DNA from: Actinosynnema sp. ALI-1.44
GTDB taxonomy: Bacteria; Actinomycetota; Actinomycetes; Mycobacteriales; Pseudonocardiaceae
Length of the DNA stretch: 64,000 nt
Assembly (NCBI RefSeq): GCF_001984155.1
Contig: NZ_MTQO01000054.1
Span: 248,001-312,000, forward strand
Reading direction: 5' to 3'
Below, in pieces: positions 47,540-56,920 of the stretch. A model generated the notes under the pieces. It saw nothing but the letters and a program-made list of their open reading frames with translations, did no database searches and was not told the DNA's origin. Every line of letters starts with the position of its first letter. The first letter of the stretch is position 1. The translations under genes were made by a program, and so were the position numbers.

Positions 47540-48494
47540 CCAGCAGGGCCTCGATCAGCGGCTCGATCGGGCCTTCCGCCGAGTACCCGGCGGCTCGGCG
47601 GTGCCCGCCGCCACCGAGCGCGGTCGCGACGTCCTTGACGTCCACATCGGACACCGAACGCAGCGACACGGTCCACGACAGCGGCTGCATCTCCTTGAAC
47701 ACCACGGCCACTTCGGCTTCCCGCGCCGATCGCACGATCTCCACGACGGACTCGATCTCCTCCGGCCGGACGTTCGCCGAGTCCTCGAGGGTGACGTACG
47801 TGTACACGACACCGCGGCCACCGGCGGCCGCCTTGTCCAGCTTCGCGCGGCCCAGCACGGTCGAGAGCATCGGCAGGAAGGTGAACGGGTGTTCTTCCAT
47901 CAGCTCGCGCGCGGTCTTGTCGGGATCCACGCCCGCGGCCAGCAGCCGCGCCGCCAGTTGGTGCGTCTCCGGTGTCGCGCGGCGAAACGATCCGGAGTCG
48001 GTGACGATCCCGGCGTAGACGCAGGTGGCCAGTTCGCTGTCCAACTCCACTTCGAGGGCGTCCAGCAAGGCCGCCACCAGCGCGGCCGTTGCCACGGCGG
48101 TGTCGTCCACGAAATGGTGCGTGCCGTAGTAGGTGTTCGAGGCGTGGTGGTCGACGACGAGGACGTTGCCGCCCGCGGCGATCGTGTTGGCCACGCGGTC
48201 GCCGAGTTCGCCCAGCCGGGCGACGCTGCCCGTGTCCAGTGCGATCACCAGCGGGGCGACCTCGGGGACGGCCCTGGCCGGCACCAGCAAACCCGCGTAG
48301 TCCAACGGAAGGAGTGTTTCCGGGACGGTGTCGGGCGAACCGAACGACACACGGACCGTGGCGCCACGGCGGTGCAGCGCCAGCCCGAGGGCGAGCGCGC
48401 TGCCCAGCGCGTCGGCATCCGGGTTGACGTGGGCCAGCAGGGTCACGTCGGTGGCCGTCCGTAGCAGCTCTACCGCGCTGTCGAGATCGCTCAC
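47523..48494 (-). CDS. nrnA: DHH/DHHA1 phosphoesterase (NanoRNase/pAp phosphatase)
   Basis: A 323-residue NrnA-type enzyme: HVNPDADALGS near the N-terminus, VVDHHASN (DHH) in the middle, GIVTDSGSFRRATPETH, and the C-terminal DHHA1 motif GGGGHRRAAG. These degrade short RNAs and pAp in the cytosol. It normally lies just downstream of rbfA on the same strand in Actinobacteria; here it is 9 kb away and inverted. The CGNR-type gene ends 4 bases upstream, so the two form an operon. Confidence 0.92.
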   Translation of the reverse strand: MSDLDSAVELLRTATDVTLLAHVNPDADALGSALALGLALHRRGATVRVSFGSPDTVPETLLPLDYAGLLVPARAVPEVAPLVIALDTGSVARLGELGDRVANTIAAGGNVLVVDHHASNTYYGTHHFVDDTAVATAALVAALLDALEVELDSELATCVYAGIVTDSGSFRRATPETHQLAARLLAAGVDPDKTARELMEEHPFTFLPMLSTVLGRAKLDKAAAGGRGVVYTYVTLEDSANVRPEEIESVVEIVRSAREAEVAVVFKEMQPLSWTVSLRSVSDVDVKDVATALGGGGHRRAAGYSAEGPIEPLIEALLATLSR

Positions 48495-48498
48495 CCTC

Positions 48499-49038
48499 TT
48501 ACCCTAGGGCCTGGTCGATGGATCGTTGCCGGGAACGGTGCGCAGCTACATGTACGCGGTTGGCGCATCGTGACGAGCAGTACCGCTTCGCGCGGTTGGT
48601 CGACGTGTCCAGGAAGTAGTTCTCGCAGTTCTCGTCCGCGCACCGGCCCCACCTGGACAGGCCGTACCGCACGATTCCCTGCGCGATTCCCCATGCCACC
48701 GCGGCGGCGACCTCGGTCGCTGGCGGCTCGTCCGGGTCGGCGACGTGGATGTGCCAGTTCGCCTCCGTGTCGTGGCCGGCGGACAGACGTGGCCGCAGGG
48801 GATAGGCCTCCAGCAGTTCGTTCACCGCGGTACGCACGCCCGGTGTGTTGTCCGAGACCGCGGCGGCGAGCACCTTGCACAAGCCGTCGGCGACTGGGCG
48901 CAGGGCGGTCAGGTCGTCGACGGTCAGCCGGCTCGCCCACCACGGCTCGTCGTGCAGTGCCTCTTGAAGTGCGGATACGTCCGCCAGTGTGGCGTTGGCC
49001 ACGCGCAGGGCCACATCCAGGTAATCGGCGTTGTCCAT
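48499..49038 (-). CDS. CGNR-type zinc-finger protein (ABATE domain)
   Basis: A 179-residue protein. The N-terminal ~120 residues fit the ABATE stress-response domain. The C-terminal zinc finger is RCADENCENYFLD then KRYCSSRCANRVHVAAHRSR, with four Cys and the CANR variant of the CGNR signature. Such proteins are probable transcription regulators. It is expressed with nrnA, and shares a short upstream region with the divergent MATE gene. Confidence 0.88.
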   Translation of the reverse strand: MDNADYLDVALRVANATLADVSALQEALHDEPWWASRLTVDDLTALRPVADGLCKVLAAAVSDNTPGVRTAVNELLEAYPLRPRLSAGHDTEANWHIHVADPDEPPATEVAAAVAWGIAQGIVRYGLSRWGRCADENCENYFLDTSTNRAKRYCSSRCANRVHVAAHRSRQRSIDQALG

Positions 49039-49105
49039 GAACGGTCCTTACACCTACCCTGTCAGGGGTCAAACTCGATTGCACACCTTACCCAGGGGGA
49101 TGCTC

Positions 49106-50398
49106 GTGACGCCGCTGAGGCGCTTGCTCTCGCTTGCCGTCCCCGCGTTGGGCGTGCTCGCCGCCGAGCCGCTGTACCTGCTGGTCGACACGGCCGTGGT
49201 CGGTCATCTCGGTGCCGTCCCACTGGCGGGTCTGTCGGTGGCGGGCATCGTGCTCGCGCAGGTGTCGACCCAGATGACCTTCCTGTCCTACGGCACGACC
49301 GCCCGTGTCGCGCGGTTACACGGTGCAGGCAGGCGGGCGGACGCGGTTGCCGAAGGGGTGCAGGCGACCTGGCTCGCGGTCTCGGTCGGTCTGGTGCTCA
49401 TCGTCGCCGGGCAGGTGCTGGCGCGGCCGATCGCCGAGCTGCTGTCCGGCTCGCAGGAGGTGGCGGACGCCGCGGTCAGCTGGTTGCGGATCGCGTTGCT
49501 GGGTGTGCCGTTCATCTTGATCACCATGGCGGGCAACGGGTGGATGCGCGGCGTCCAGGACACGGTCCGCCCACTGCGTTACGTTCTCGCGGGCAACGGC
49601 CTGTCGGCGTTGCTGTGCCCGATCCTGGTGTACGTGGCCGACTGGGGCCTGGAGGGTTCGGCGATCGCCAACGTCGTCGCGCAGGTGATCTCGGCATCGC
49701 TGTTCGTCCGTGCGCTGATCGTCGAACGGGTCCCGTTGCGGCCGCACTACGCCAAGATGCGTGCGCAGCTGGGTCTCGGGCGTGACCTGGTCGTGCGCAG
49801 CCTGGCGTTCCAGGCGTGCTTCATCTCGGCGACCACGGTCGCCGCGCACACCTCCACCGCTGCCGTCGGCGCCCACCAGGTGGTCCTGCAACTGTGGACG
49901 TTCCTCGCGCTCGTGCTCGACTCGCTCGCGATCGCGGCGCAGTCGCTGGTCGGCGAGGCGTTGGGCAAGGAGGACGAACGGGCGGCGCACAAGGTCGCCT
50001 GGCAGGTGACCGGGTACGGGCTGGTGTTCGGGTCGATGCTGGGTGTGGTGTTCGCCGCACTGTCCACTGTGTTGCCACGGGTGTTCACGCCGGACGCGCA
50101 GGTGCTCGCCGAGATTCCCAACGCGTGGTGGTTTTTCGTCGCACTGCAGCCGATCTGCGGCGTGGTGTTCGCGTTGGACGGTGTCCTGCTCGGCGCCGGT
50201 GACGCGGCGTTCATGCGCAACGCCACCTTGCTGGCGGCGATCGTCGGTTTCCTGCCGTTCATCTGGCTGTCGATGGCGTTCGACTGGGGCCTGTCCGGGA
50301 TCTGGACGGGACTGGCCGCGTTCATGGCCATCCGCCTGGTGACTGTGCTGTTGCGCACACGTTCCGGCGGGTGGGCTGTGGTGGGAGCGATTCGTTAG
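49106..50398 (+). CDS. dinF: MATE-family efflux transporter (DinF-like)
   Basis: GTG at 49106 has AGGGGGA at 49094-49100; an ATG at 49100 is too close to that site. The 430-residue protein has 12 predicted transmembrane helices. The MATE hallmarks are LYLLVDTAVVGHLG, the repeat of the same form in the second half (LAIAAQSLVGEALG), and NGWMRGVQDTVRPL. It should export cationic drugs or metabolites with Na+ or H+. dinF next to nrnA is a conserved actinobacterial context, though here the two are divergent. Confidence 0.9.
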   Translation: MTPLRRLLSLAVPALGVLAAEPLYLLVDTAVVGHLGAVPLAGLSVAGIVLAQVSTQMTFLSYGTTARVARLHGAGRRADAVAEGVQATWLAVSVGLVLIVAGQVLARPIAELLSGSQEVADAAVSWLRIALLGVPFILITMAGNGWMRGVQDTVRPLRYVLAGNGLSALLCPILVYVADWGLEGSAIANVVAQVISASLFVRALIVERVPLRPHYAKMRAQLGLGRDLVVRSLAFQACFISATTVAAHTSTAAVGAHQVVLQLWTFLALVLDSLAIAAQSLVGEALGKEDERAAHKVAWQVTGYGLVFGSMLGVVFAALSTVLPRVFTPDAQVLAEIPNAWWFFVALQPICGVVFALDGVLLGAGDAAFMRNATLLAAIVGFLPFIWLSMAFDWGLSGIWTGLAAFMAIRLVTVLLRTRSGGWAVVGAIR

Positions 50399-50436
50399 CA
50401 TAGGTTTGCTATCTAATTGATCGGAGAGGGGTCGTC

Positions 50437-51720
50437 TTGCGCGCCGCCACCAAGGCGTGGGTGATCTGGGCAACGGCAGTGTTCGTCTACATGGCGGCGG
50501 TCTTCCACCGCGGCTCGCTCGGTGTGGCCAGCCTCGAGGCGTCGAACAGGTTCGGTGTCGGCCCCGCCGCGCTCGGCACGTTCACCGTGCTGCAGCTGCT
50601 GGTGTACGCCTCGATGCAGGTCCCGACCGGTCTGCTGGTCGACCGGTTCGGCCCGCGCAGGATCCTCACGGCGGCGGCTCTGCTGATGGGCACGGGGCAG
50701 GTGCTGTTCGCCCTCGTGACCTCGTACCCGCTCGGCCTTGTCGCCCGCGCGGTACTGGGCTTCGGCGACGCGATGACGTTCATCAGCTTGCTGCGCCTGG
50801 CATCCGCGCACTTCTCGGCGCGCCAGTACTCCCTTGTGGTCTCGCTCACCGCGGCGCTCGGCGGACTGGGCAACCTGGCGGCGACTGTGCCGTTGACGCT
50901 GCTTCTGCACAACGCGGGTTGGACGACGACGTTCCTCGTCACCGGTCTGGTGACGGGCGTGTACGCGATCGTCGCGTCCCGCCTGAAGGACACGCCGCAC
51001 GGCCCTGCCCCGCGCACGGAAGCGACCAAGATCCGTGATGTGGCGCGCGGAGTGCGGGAGACATGGCGGATTCCGGGAACCCGGCTGGGGTTCTGGGTGC
51101 ATTTCGCCACGATGCAACTGCCCGCTGTGCTGACGTTGCTGTGGGGATTTCCCTATCTCGTCCGCGCGCACGGCCTTTCCGAGGCGGTCGCCAGCTCGGT
51201 GGTCGGCGTGATGGTGATCGTGACGATCGTCAGCGGTCCGCTGATCGGTGCCGTGATCGGCCGTTGGCCGGAACTGCGGATGTTCCTCGTCGCCGGGTAC
51301 CTCGTCGTCGCGGTCGGCCTGTGGGCCGTGCTGCTGCTGGGGCCGTTGCCGCCGGTCCTGCTCGGGGTCGTGTTCGCGGTGTTGTCGCTCGGTCTGCCGT
51401 TGTCGGCCATCGGGTTCTCGATCGGACGCGACTACAACCCGCTGTCACGCGTGGGCACCGCGAGCGGTGTGGTCAACGTCGGTGGGTTTCTCGCGACAAC
51501 CCTTGCCGCGCTGGGCATCGGCCTGGTGCTCGACATCACGGACTCGTTCGAGTACGCGATGATCGTCTCGGTCGTGTTGACGACGCTGGGGACCTGGCGC
51601 ACCGCCGTGTGGTGGCGGCGCACCAGGGCCCATGTGTTCGCGGCGCAGGCGCGCGGCGAACAGGTGCCGGTCCGGATCCGGCAGCGTCGCTGGGACTCGG
51701 TCGCGCTCAGCGCGTCGTGA
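50437..51720 (+). CDS. MFS transporter
   Basis: TTG at 50437, with GGAGAGGGG upstream, gives 427 residues and 12 helices. Motif A-like VDRFGPRRIL follows helix 2, and GRWPELRMF lies in the second half. No substrate-specific motif is recognised. It ends 3 bases before the end of the convergent XRE regulator gene. Confidence 0.88.
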   Translation: MRAATKAWVIWATAVFVYMAAVFHRGSLGVASLEASNRFGVGPAALGTFTVLQLLVYASMQVPTGLLVDRFGPRRILTAAALLMGTGQVLFALVTSYPLGLVARAVLGFGDAMTFISLLRLASAHFSARQYSLVVSLTAALGGLGNLAATVPLTLLLHNAGWTTTFLVTGLVTGVYAIVASRLKDTPHGPAPRTEATKIRDVARGVRETWRIPGTRLGFWVHFATMQLPAVLTLLWGFPYLVRAHGLSEAVASSVVGVMVIVTIVSGPLIGAVIGRWPELRMFLVAGYLVVAVGLWAVLLLGPLPPVLLGVVFAVLSLGLPLSAIGFSIGRDYNPLSRVGTASGVVNVGGFLATTLAALGIGLVLDITDSFEYAMIVSVVLTTLGTWRTAVWWRRTRAHVFAAQARGEQVPVRIRQRRWDSVALSAS

Positions 51721-51723
51721 CCG

Positions 51724-52524
51724 TCACCAGATCAGCGCCCTGATCGTGTTCAGCGAGTCGTCCGGCGGCAGTGCGATCTCGGCGAGCCGGTCGAGTCTGC
51801 TGCGGATGACCGCCGTCTTGCCGGGGTCCTGCGTCTGGGCGAGGCCGAGCGCGGACTCGGTGAAAACGATGTCCGGCTCGTGCGGGTCGCTGAACGACAG
51901 CAGCATCACCGACCCGTCCAGTCCGCTGTGCAGACCGGCTGTCTGCGGCACGATCCGCAGCGTCACGCACGCCAACTGCGCCCGGTCGACCAGCAGGCGC
52001 AGCTGCTCGCGGTCGACTCCCTGGTGCAGCACCGGTTCGTGCACGAACGAGTGCAGGACCAACGGGTTCTTGCCGAGCAAGCGCTGTTGACGACGTAGCC
52101 GGATGCTCACCGCCGTCTGCGGATCGGTCGTGTGCTTGAGGCTGGCGCAGGCGTACTGCTCGGTCTGCATCAGTGCGGGCAGGGTGCCGAGCTGGAACTC
52201 CGTCAGGTGCTCGGCCTCGTGCTCCATGCACACGTACCCGGAGTCCTTGAGGCCGAAATCGCGCCACCAGCCGCGTTTGCGGGCCAGCTCCCACAGCGCC
52301 AGCGGGTCTTCCCAGTCGTGCCGGGGCAGGCCGTAGACGCGGAGCATCGCGCGCAGCTCGTGGTAGCCGGGCAGTTGCCCGTTCTCGATCCGGCTGAGCT
52401 TCTGCAGGGTCATGTGCAGCCTTCGGCCTGCCTCGTCCTGCGTCATGCCAGCCAGTTCACGCAGCCGCTTGAGCTCCCTCAGCAATTGGCGGCCGTGATA
52501 GTTGGGAGGTGTCGGTGTTGCCAT
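51724..52524 (-). CDS. XRE-family regulator with DUF5753-like effector domain
   Basis: A 266-residue protein. Residues about 12-70 are a Cro/C1-type helix-turn-helix (LLRELKRLRELAGMTQDEAGRRLHMTLQKLSRIENG). The remainder matches DUF5753 (SGYVCMEHEAEHLTEFQLGTLPALMQTEQYACASL, RRQQRLLG, DGSVMLLSF, DIVFTESALG). In many Pseudonocardiales and Streptomyces genomes a small DUF397 protein is encoded next door; I do not see one here. The upstream TATAGA at 52536-52541 (reverse strand) could be its -10. Confidence 0.88.
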   Translation of the reverse strand: MATPTPPNYHGRQLLRELKRLRELAGMTQDEAGRRLHMTLQKLSRIENGQLPGYHELRAMLRVYGLPRHDWEDPLALWELARKRGWWRDFGLKDSGYVCMEHEAEHLTEFQLGTLPALMQTEQYACASLKHTTDPQTAVSIRLRRQQRLLGKNPLVLHSFVHEPVLHQGVDREQLRLLVDRAQLACVTLRIVPQTAGLHSGLDGSVMLLSFSDPHEPDIVFTESALGLAQTQDPGKTAVIRSRLDRLAEIALPPDDSLNTIRALIW

Positions 52525-53005
52525 GTGCCCTTGTCTCTATACGGGATCGTAATGCCGCCGGACGGTAGGGAGTGACCTGACGGATCACGATTCTTTCCCA
52601 GTAGAGTCAACTTCCACGAGGTCAAGGGTTGCGAGTGACCCGGTGCGCCGGATCGCCTCTCCGACAGGCAGAACAAGCTGGTCGCGGCGGTCGCCGGGGC
52701 ACGGGCGGCCGACTCATCGCCTGCGCGATTACATTCGCGGACGTGCTTATGTTGCGGCAACCGGGATCTGGCGGGTCGATGTCGGCGAATCCGCTGGTCA
52801 CACCGCTTTCGATGGGCGACTACTTGCCCGTTCGGGTGGTTTTGCGCGCCGGACGGCTCCGGGCGGCCCGCGACGCCGAACTGCCCGTTAGACCGGGATT
52901 ACCGCCTTCCGGAAACCAGGAAGCGGTTCGGTGGTTGTCCGCTTCGGCCAGCCGTATCAGGCATACCTTGCCGTGTCCCGGGACGCGGATGCGAGGATTC
53001 CCGTC
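52525..53005. other. Stretch without a convincing gene before truB
   Basis: About 480 bases with promoter-like AT-richer sequence next to the XRE gene. An ATG at 52779 opens a 78-codon frame (MSANPLVTPLSMGDYLP...) that overlaps the truB start, but it has no good ribosome site and no family resemblance. It is not DUF397 (no WRKSSYS motif). I treat it as unproven; the truB promoter is probably here. Confidence 0.4.
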
Positions 53006-53902
53006 GTGTCCGTGAAACGCCCCGCTGTCCCGCCCGGTCTCGTCGTCGTCGACAAGGCGCCGGGCATGACGTCCCACGACGTCGTCGCCAAGGTCCGCCG
53101 GATCCTCGGCACTCGTAAGGTCGGCCATGCCGGGACCCTCGACCCGATGGCCACCGGTGTGCTGGTGCTCGGGGTGGAGCGGGCCACCAAGCTGCTCGGC
53201 CACCTGGCCATGGACACCAAGGTCTACCTGGGCACGATCCGGCTCGGCTCGTCGACGACCACCGACGACGCCGAGGGCGACACGTTGTCCGAAGTGGACG
53301 CTTCGGGTGTCTCCGACGAGGCGGTCCACGCCGGGATCGGCAAGCTCACCGGCGACATCATGCAGGTGCCCAGCTCGGTCAGCGCCGTCAAGATCGACGG
53401 GAAACGGGCGTACGCGCGGGTCCGGGAAGGCGAGCAGGTCGAGATCCCCGCCCGGCCGGTCACCGTCAACCGGTTCGACGTGCTGTCCATCCGGCGCGCG
53501 GACGGAGTGGTCGAGATCGACGCCATGGTCGACTGCTCCTCCGGCACGTACGTGCGCGCGCTGGCCCGTGATCTCGGCGCCGACCTCGGTGTCGGCGGTC
53601 ACCTGGCGGCGCTGCGCCGGACCAGGGTCGGACCGTTCGACCTGCGTGTCGCCCGCACCCTGGAGCAGCTCGAGGAGAACCCAGGCCTGTCGCTCGACCT
53701 GGACACCTCGGTCGCGACCGCGTTCAAGCGCTACGACGTGGACGAACGGCAGACCGCCGCACTGCGCTACGGCCAGCGGATCCCCGCGGCCGGAGTGACG
53801 GGCACCTACGGCGTCTTCGACCCCGACGGCCACGTGCTGGCGCTCGCGACCGACGAGGGGCCTGTGGCGCGGCCCATAGTCGTACTCGCCCCGGCGGGAT
53901 GA
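53006..53902 (+). CDS. truB: tRNA pseudouridine(55) synthase
   Basis: GTG at 53006 has GAGGA eight bases upstream and gives 298 residues (VSVKRPAVPPGLVVVDKAPG). The catalytic Asp lies in VGHAGTLDPMATGVLV; other TruB marks are YLGTIRLGSSTTTDDAEGD, VPSSVSAVKIDGKRAYARVREGE and CSSGTYVRALARDLG. It makes pseudouridine 55 in the T arm. It is followed within 30 bases by ribF. Confidence 0.96.
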   Translation: MSVKRPAVPPGLVVVDKAPGMTSHDVVAKVRRILGTRKVGHAGTLDPMATGVLVLGVERATKLLGHLAMDTKVYLGTIRLGSSTTTDDAEGDTLSEVDASGVSDEAVHAGIGKLTGDIMQVPSSVSAVKIDGKRAYARVREGEQVEIPARPVTVNRFDVLSIRRADGVVEIDAMVDCSSGTYVRALARDLGADLGVGGHLAALRRTRVGPFDLRVARTLEQLEENPGLSLDLDTSVATAFKRYDVDERQTAALRYGQRIPAAGVTGTYGVFDPDGHVLALATDEGPVARPIVVLAPAG

Positions 53903-53931
53903 ACACCCCTGGACCACGTAGGCTCGGGGCC

Positions 53932-54882
53932 GTGCAGCGATGGCGCGGGTTGGAACATATTCCGGGCGGCTGGGGGCGATGCGTTGCCACCATCGGCGTG
54001 TTCGATGGCGTGCACCGGGGGCACCAGGCCCTGATCGAGCGAGCGGTCGAGTTGGCCGGTCAACGCGACGTGCCCAGCGTGGTCGTCACGTTCGACCCGC
54101 ACCCGTCCGAGGTCGTGCGGCCGGGCAGCCACCCGGCGCAGCTGACCACGCTGCGCCGCAAGGCCGAACTGGTCGAGCACCTGGGCGTCGACGTCTTCTG
54201 CGTGCTGCCGTTCACCGTCGAACTGTCCAAGATGCCGGGGGACGAGTTCGTCCACGAGGTGCTGGTCGACCGGCTGCACGCGTCGGCCGTCGTGGTCGGC
54301 GAGAACTTCCGGTTCGGACACAAGGCGCAGGGTGACATCGAGCTGCTGACCAAGCTCGGGCACCGGTTCGGGTTCAGCGTGGAGGGCGCCAAGCTGCTCA
54401 CGTCGGCGACCAACGGCGAGATCACGTTCTCCTCGACGTACATCCGCGCCTGTGTGGACGCTGGGGACGTGGTCGCCGCGGAGGCCGCGCTCGGCAGGCC
54501 GCACCGTCTCGAGGGCATCGTGGTGCGCGGTGACGGCCGCGGCCACCAGTTGGGGTTCCCGACCGCGAACCTCTCGACTCCCCGGTACACGGCGGTCCCC
54601 GCGGACGGCGTCTACGCGTGCCGGTTCACGTCGCTCAGCGGCAGCGCCCAGCGCTCGCTGATGGCGGCGGTCTCGGTGGGCACCAACCCGACCTTCTCCG
54701 GCCGCGAGCGCCGGGTCGAGGCGTTCGTCCTCGACGTCGACGAGGACTTCTACGGTCAGCGCGTCGGGCTGGACTTCGTCGAGCGGTTGCGTTCGATGGA
54801 GCGCTACGACACCGTCGAGGCGTTGCTCGAGCAGATGCACGCCGACGTGGCGAGGACCCGGGAGATCCTGAGCGGCTCCTAG
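53932..54882 (+). CDS. ribF: Bifunctional riboflavin kinase/FAD synthetase
   Basis: The GTG at 53932 (VQRWRGLEHIPGGWG) matches actinobacterial N-termini and gives 316 residues; an ATG at 53899 overlaps the truB stop (ATGA) and would add 11. The FAD synthetase domain has TIGVFDGVHRGHQALI and VVTFDPHPSEVVRPG; the kinase domain has LGFPTANLS and AAVSVGTNPTF. It turns riboflavin into FMN and FAD. The usual next gene, rpsO, is absent here. Confidence 0.95.
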   Translation: MQRWRGLEHIPGGWGRCVATIGVFDGVHRGHQALIERAVELAGQRDVPSVVVTFDPHPSEVVRPGSHPAQLTTLRRKAELVEHLGVDVFCVLPFTVELSKMPGDEFVHEVLVDRLHASAVVVGENFRFGHKAQGDIELLTKLGHRFGFSVEGAKLLTSATNGEITFSSTYIRACVDAGDVVAAEAALGRPHRLEGIVVRGDGRGHQLGFPTANLSTPRYTAVPADGVYACRFTSLSGSAQRSLMAAVSVGTNPTFSGRERRVEAFVLDVDEDFYGQRVGLDFVERLRSMERYDTVEALLEQMHADVARTREILSGS

Positions 54883-54967
54883 GCGCGGCCCAGATCTGGC
54901 AAATCGCCTCGCTAGGGGCTCTGGCCTGGCAAGATGCAGGGGAACCAACCTGCGACGAGGGGCAAAG

Positions 54968-55447
54968 GTGGAGGACCAGAAGATCGTCCAGCGCAACCTG
55001 GAGCTGCAGAAACAGTGGTACGGCGAGCCGCTCGGCGACCGTGTCCGGCGGCTCGTGGTGGCGTTCGACGTCTCACAGGCGAACCTCGCCGACGTGCTGG
55101 GGATCAGCGCGCCCATGCTCAGCCAGGTGATGAGCGGCAGGCGGGCGAAGATCGGCAACCCGTCGGTGCTGGCGAGGCTGATCATGCTCGAGCGCAAGGT
55201 GCTCACGCCGGAGGTCGCGTCCGGCCGCAAGGAAGCGCTGCAGAAGGCCCTTGAGGACGTGCGGGACTCCAAGCCGACGGTCAGCCGAGACATGTTGCCG
55301 GTCGACCCGGGCAGGGCGGACCGGGCGGCGCTGGCGCTGCTGCGCAGGGCGGCGAGCGCGGACGAGTTGACCGAGGCCGCTCGTCTGCTGGACGGCCGTT
55401 ACCCCGCGCTGGCCGAGGTGCTGCGCAGGGCCGGTGCACTGGCGTGA
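54968..55447 (+). CDS. Helix-turn-helix DNA-binding protein
   Basis: GTG at 54968 gives 159 residues. The N-terminal half has a Cro/C1-like helix-turn-helix (VVAFDVSQANLADVLGISAPMLSQVMSGRRAKIGN); the C-terminal half is helical, with Arg/Ala/Leu repeats. It overlaps the downstream RNA ligase-like gene by 4 bases (GTGA). Target and role are unknown. Confidence 0.82.
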   Translation: MEDQKIVQRNLELQKQWYGEPLGDRVRRLVVAFDVSQANLADVLGISAPMLSQVMSGRRAKIGNPSVLARLIMLERKVLTPEVASGRKEALQKALEDVRDSKPTVSRDMLPVDPGRADRAALALLRRAASADELTEAARLLDGRYPALAEVLRRAGALA

Positions 55448-55929
55448 GGCTGTTCACCGCAGCGATTCCACCGCGTGAGGTGCGCGAACACCTCGCCGAA
55501 GCGCTCGCCACGACCAGTGGCGCCGACTGGGTGCCCCAGGAAAGCTGGCACATCACCATCGGTTACTACGGCGAGGACGACCCAGCGGCTCGCGCGCCGT
55601 GGGTCAGGGAACGCACGCAGGGGCTCGCGGCGCCCAGGGTGTCGTTGACCGGCGCGGGCAACTTCGGACACACGCTGTGGATGGGCGTGTCCCGTGTGGA
55701 CCCCGCGTTCGACGCGCTCGGCAGGGCGCTGCGGTGGAACGACCGGCACGAATGGCACCCGCACCTGACGATCGGCCACGGAGACCCGCTGGCCCTGCCA
55801 TATGAAAGTCCTGAGTGGACGATCAACGAGATAGTCCTGATCGGCGCGGCCCAGCGCTACGAGTACACCGTTCTCGACCGGTTCGAGTTTGCGGCGAAGG
55901 CCACCTCACCGGTACCTGACGCCCCTTGA
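55444..55929 (+). CDS. thpR: 2'-5' RNA ligase family (RNA 2',3'-cyclic phosphodiesterase)
   Basis: The GTG overlaps the previous stop by 4 bases. The 161 residues carry the two HxT motifs of the 2H phosphoesterase family (SWHITIGYYG and PHLTIGHG) and start VRLFTAAIPP. These enzymes open 2',3'-cyclic phosphates in RNA. After its stop a gene-free region of about 1.2 kb begins. Confidence 0.9.
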   Translation: MRLFTAAIPPREVREHLAEALATTSGADWVPQESWHITIGYYGEDDPAARAPWVRERTQGLAAPRVSLTGAGNFGHTLWMGVSRVDPAFDALGRALRWNDRHEWHPHLTIGHGDPLALPYESPEWTINEIVLIGAAQRYEYTVLDRFEFAAKATSPVPDAP

Positions 55930-56288
55930 GTCCCCTGACACCGGCCACCCACGAAGAGCTCGGAATGGACAGCCGCGAAGCGTACCGCCGATGCCTGCCC
56001 GGCGGACCGTGGCCGAGTTCGTGCCGGGTAATCCTGCGCCTGCCGACTCAGCCGAGTGACAACCGGCGTGTGATCGGTGCGAGCGCCAGCTGACCATGGT
56101 TCCAGCCTCGGGCGCTTGAGAGTTACCAGCGCAGGCCAGCCTGGATCGGCTGGGTGCCAGCGCAGAGCAGCAGAAGCCGCAGCCAACCACACGCCAGAGC
56201 AGAGCAACCGCAGCCGGGCCTTGGCCGGGGAGTGGGCGAGGGTAGAGGGTTTGGGGCCTGAGCGCAAGCGCGGGGGTTTGCGGCTTGC
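55930..56288. other. Gene-free stretch before repeat copy B
   Basis: No gene is supported. The first half is unremarkable intergenic sequence. From about 56150 short CAGCGCAGAGCAGCAG-like and GAGCGCAAGCGC-like units appear, the same family of GC-rich words that flank copy A of the inverted-repeat element. Confidence 0.5.
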
Positions 56289-56920
56289 GCGCAAGCGCAG
56301 GGGTGGGCTTCGGGGGTGTCTCCTGCCCGTCGGCCTGGGCGAAGCCAACCACGGGCTGTCAAGAGGTCGGCCTGCTCAAGGAGGCCCGGCGATAGCGGTA
56401 CCGATCCTCTTGATAGTCCGTGGTTCCCTGGGGCAGGTCGACGGGCAGGAGACACCCTCGCCTCGGGTACACACAACAGGATCTTTGCTTTGGGTAGGGA
56501 GTACACCCATTCCATCTCCTGCCCAGAGGTCTGCTCCCGGCGAGGGGCTATCTTTCCCCCGCAGCATCCGAGCCTTGACCAGGAGTAAGGCGTGGTCACT
56601 AGACCCGCAATGGAGATCCTGGGTCTGAAAATACGAAAGACGAAAAGACGAAAGACGGACCCTCGCCGGGAGGCAGACCTCTGAGCAGGAGGTCTTCGCG
56701 CCGTGTTGCTCCCGGCGCACGCTTCAGTGACCCGGGGTTTCAGGGCGCGGGCGTCCCCTGCCCGTCGACCTGCCCCAGGGAACCACGGACTGTCAAGAGG
56801 ATCGGTATGGCTGTCGCTGGCGCTGGTTGTCGTGGGCCGACCTCTGGACAGCCCGTGGTTGGCTTCGCCCAGGCCGACGGGCAGGAGACACCCCCGAAGC
56901 CGACCTCTGCGCTTGCGCGC
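56289..56920. mobile_element. Non-coding element with long terminal inverted repeats (copy B)
   Basis: This copy aligns with 42195-42817 in the same orientation, roughly nine bases in ten by eye. The left arm is about 56289-56462, the right about 56744-56920; both contain GGGTGTCTCCTGCCCGTCGG or its complement. The inner palindrome (about 56526-56547 and 56660-56681) is conserved. The right arm has a block of differences near 56818-56842 where A differs too, without matching changes in the left arm. No ORF of substance lies inside. It sits between thpR and the DUF4383 gene, both forward. Confidence 0.8.
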
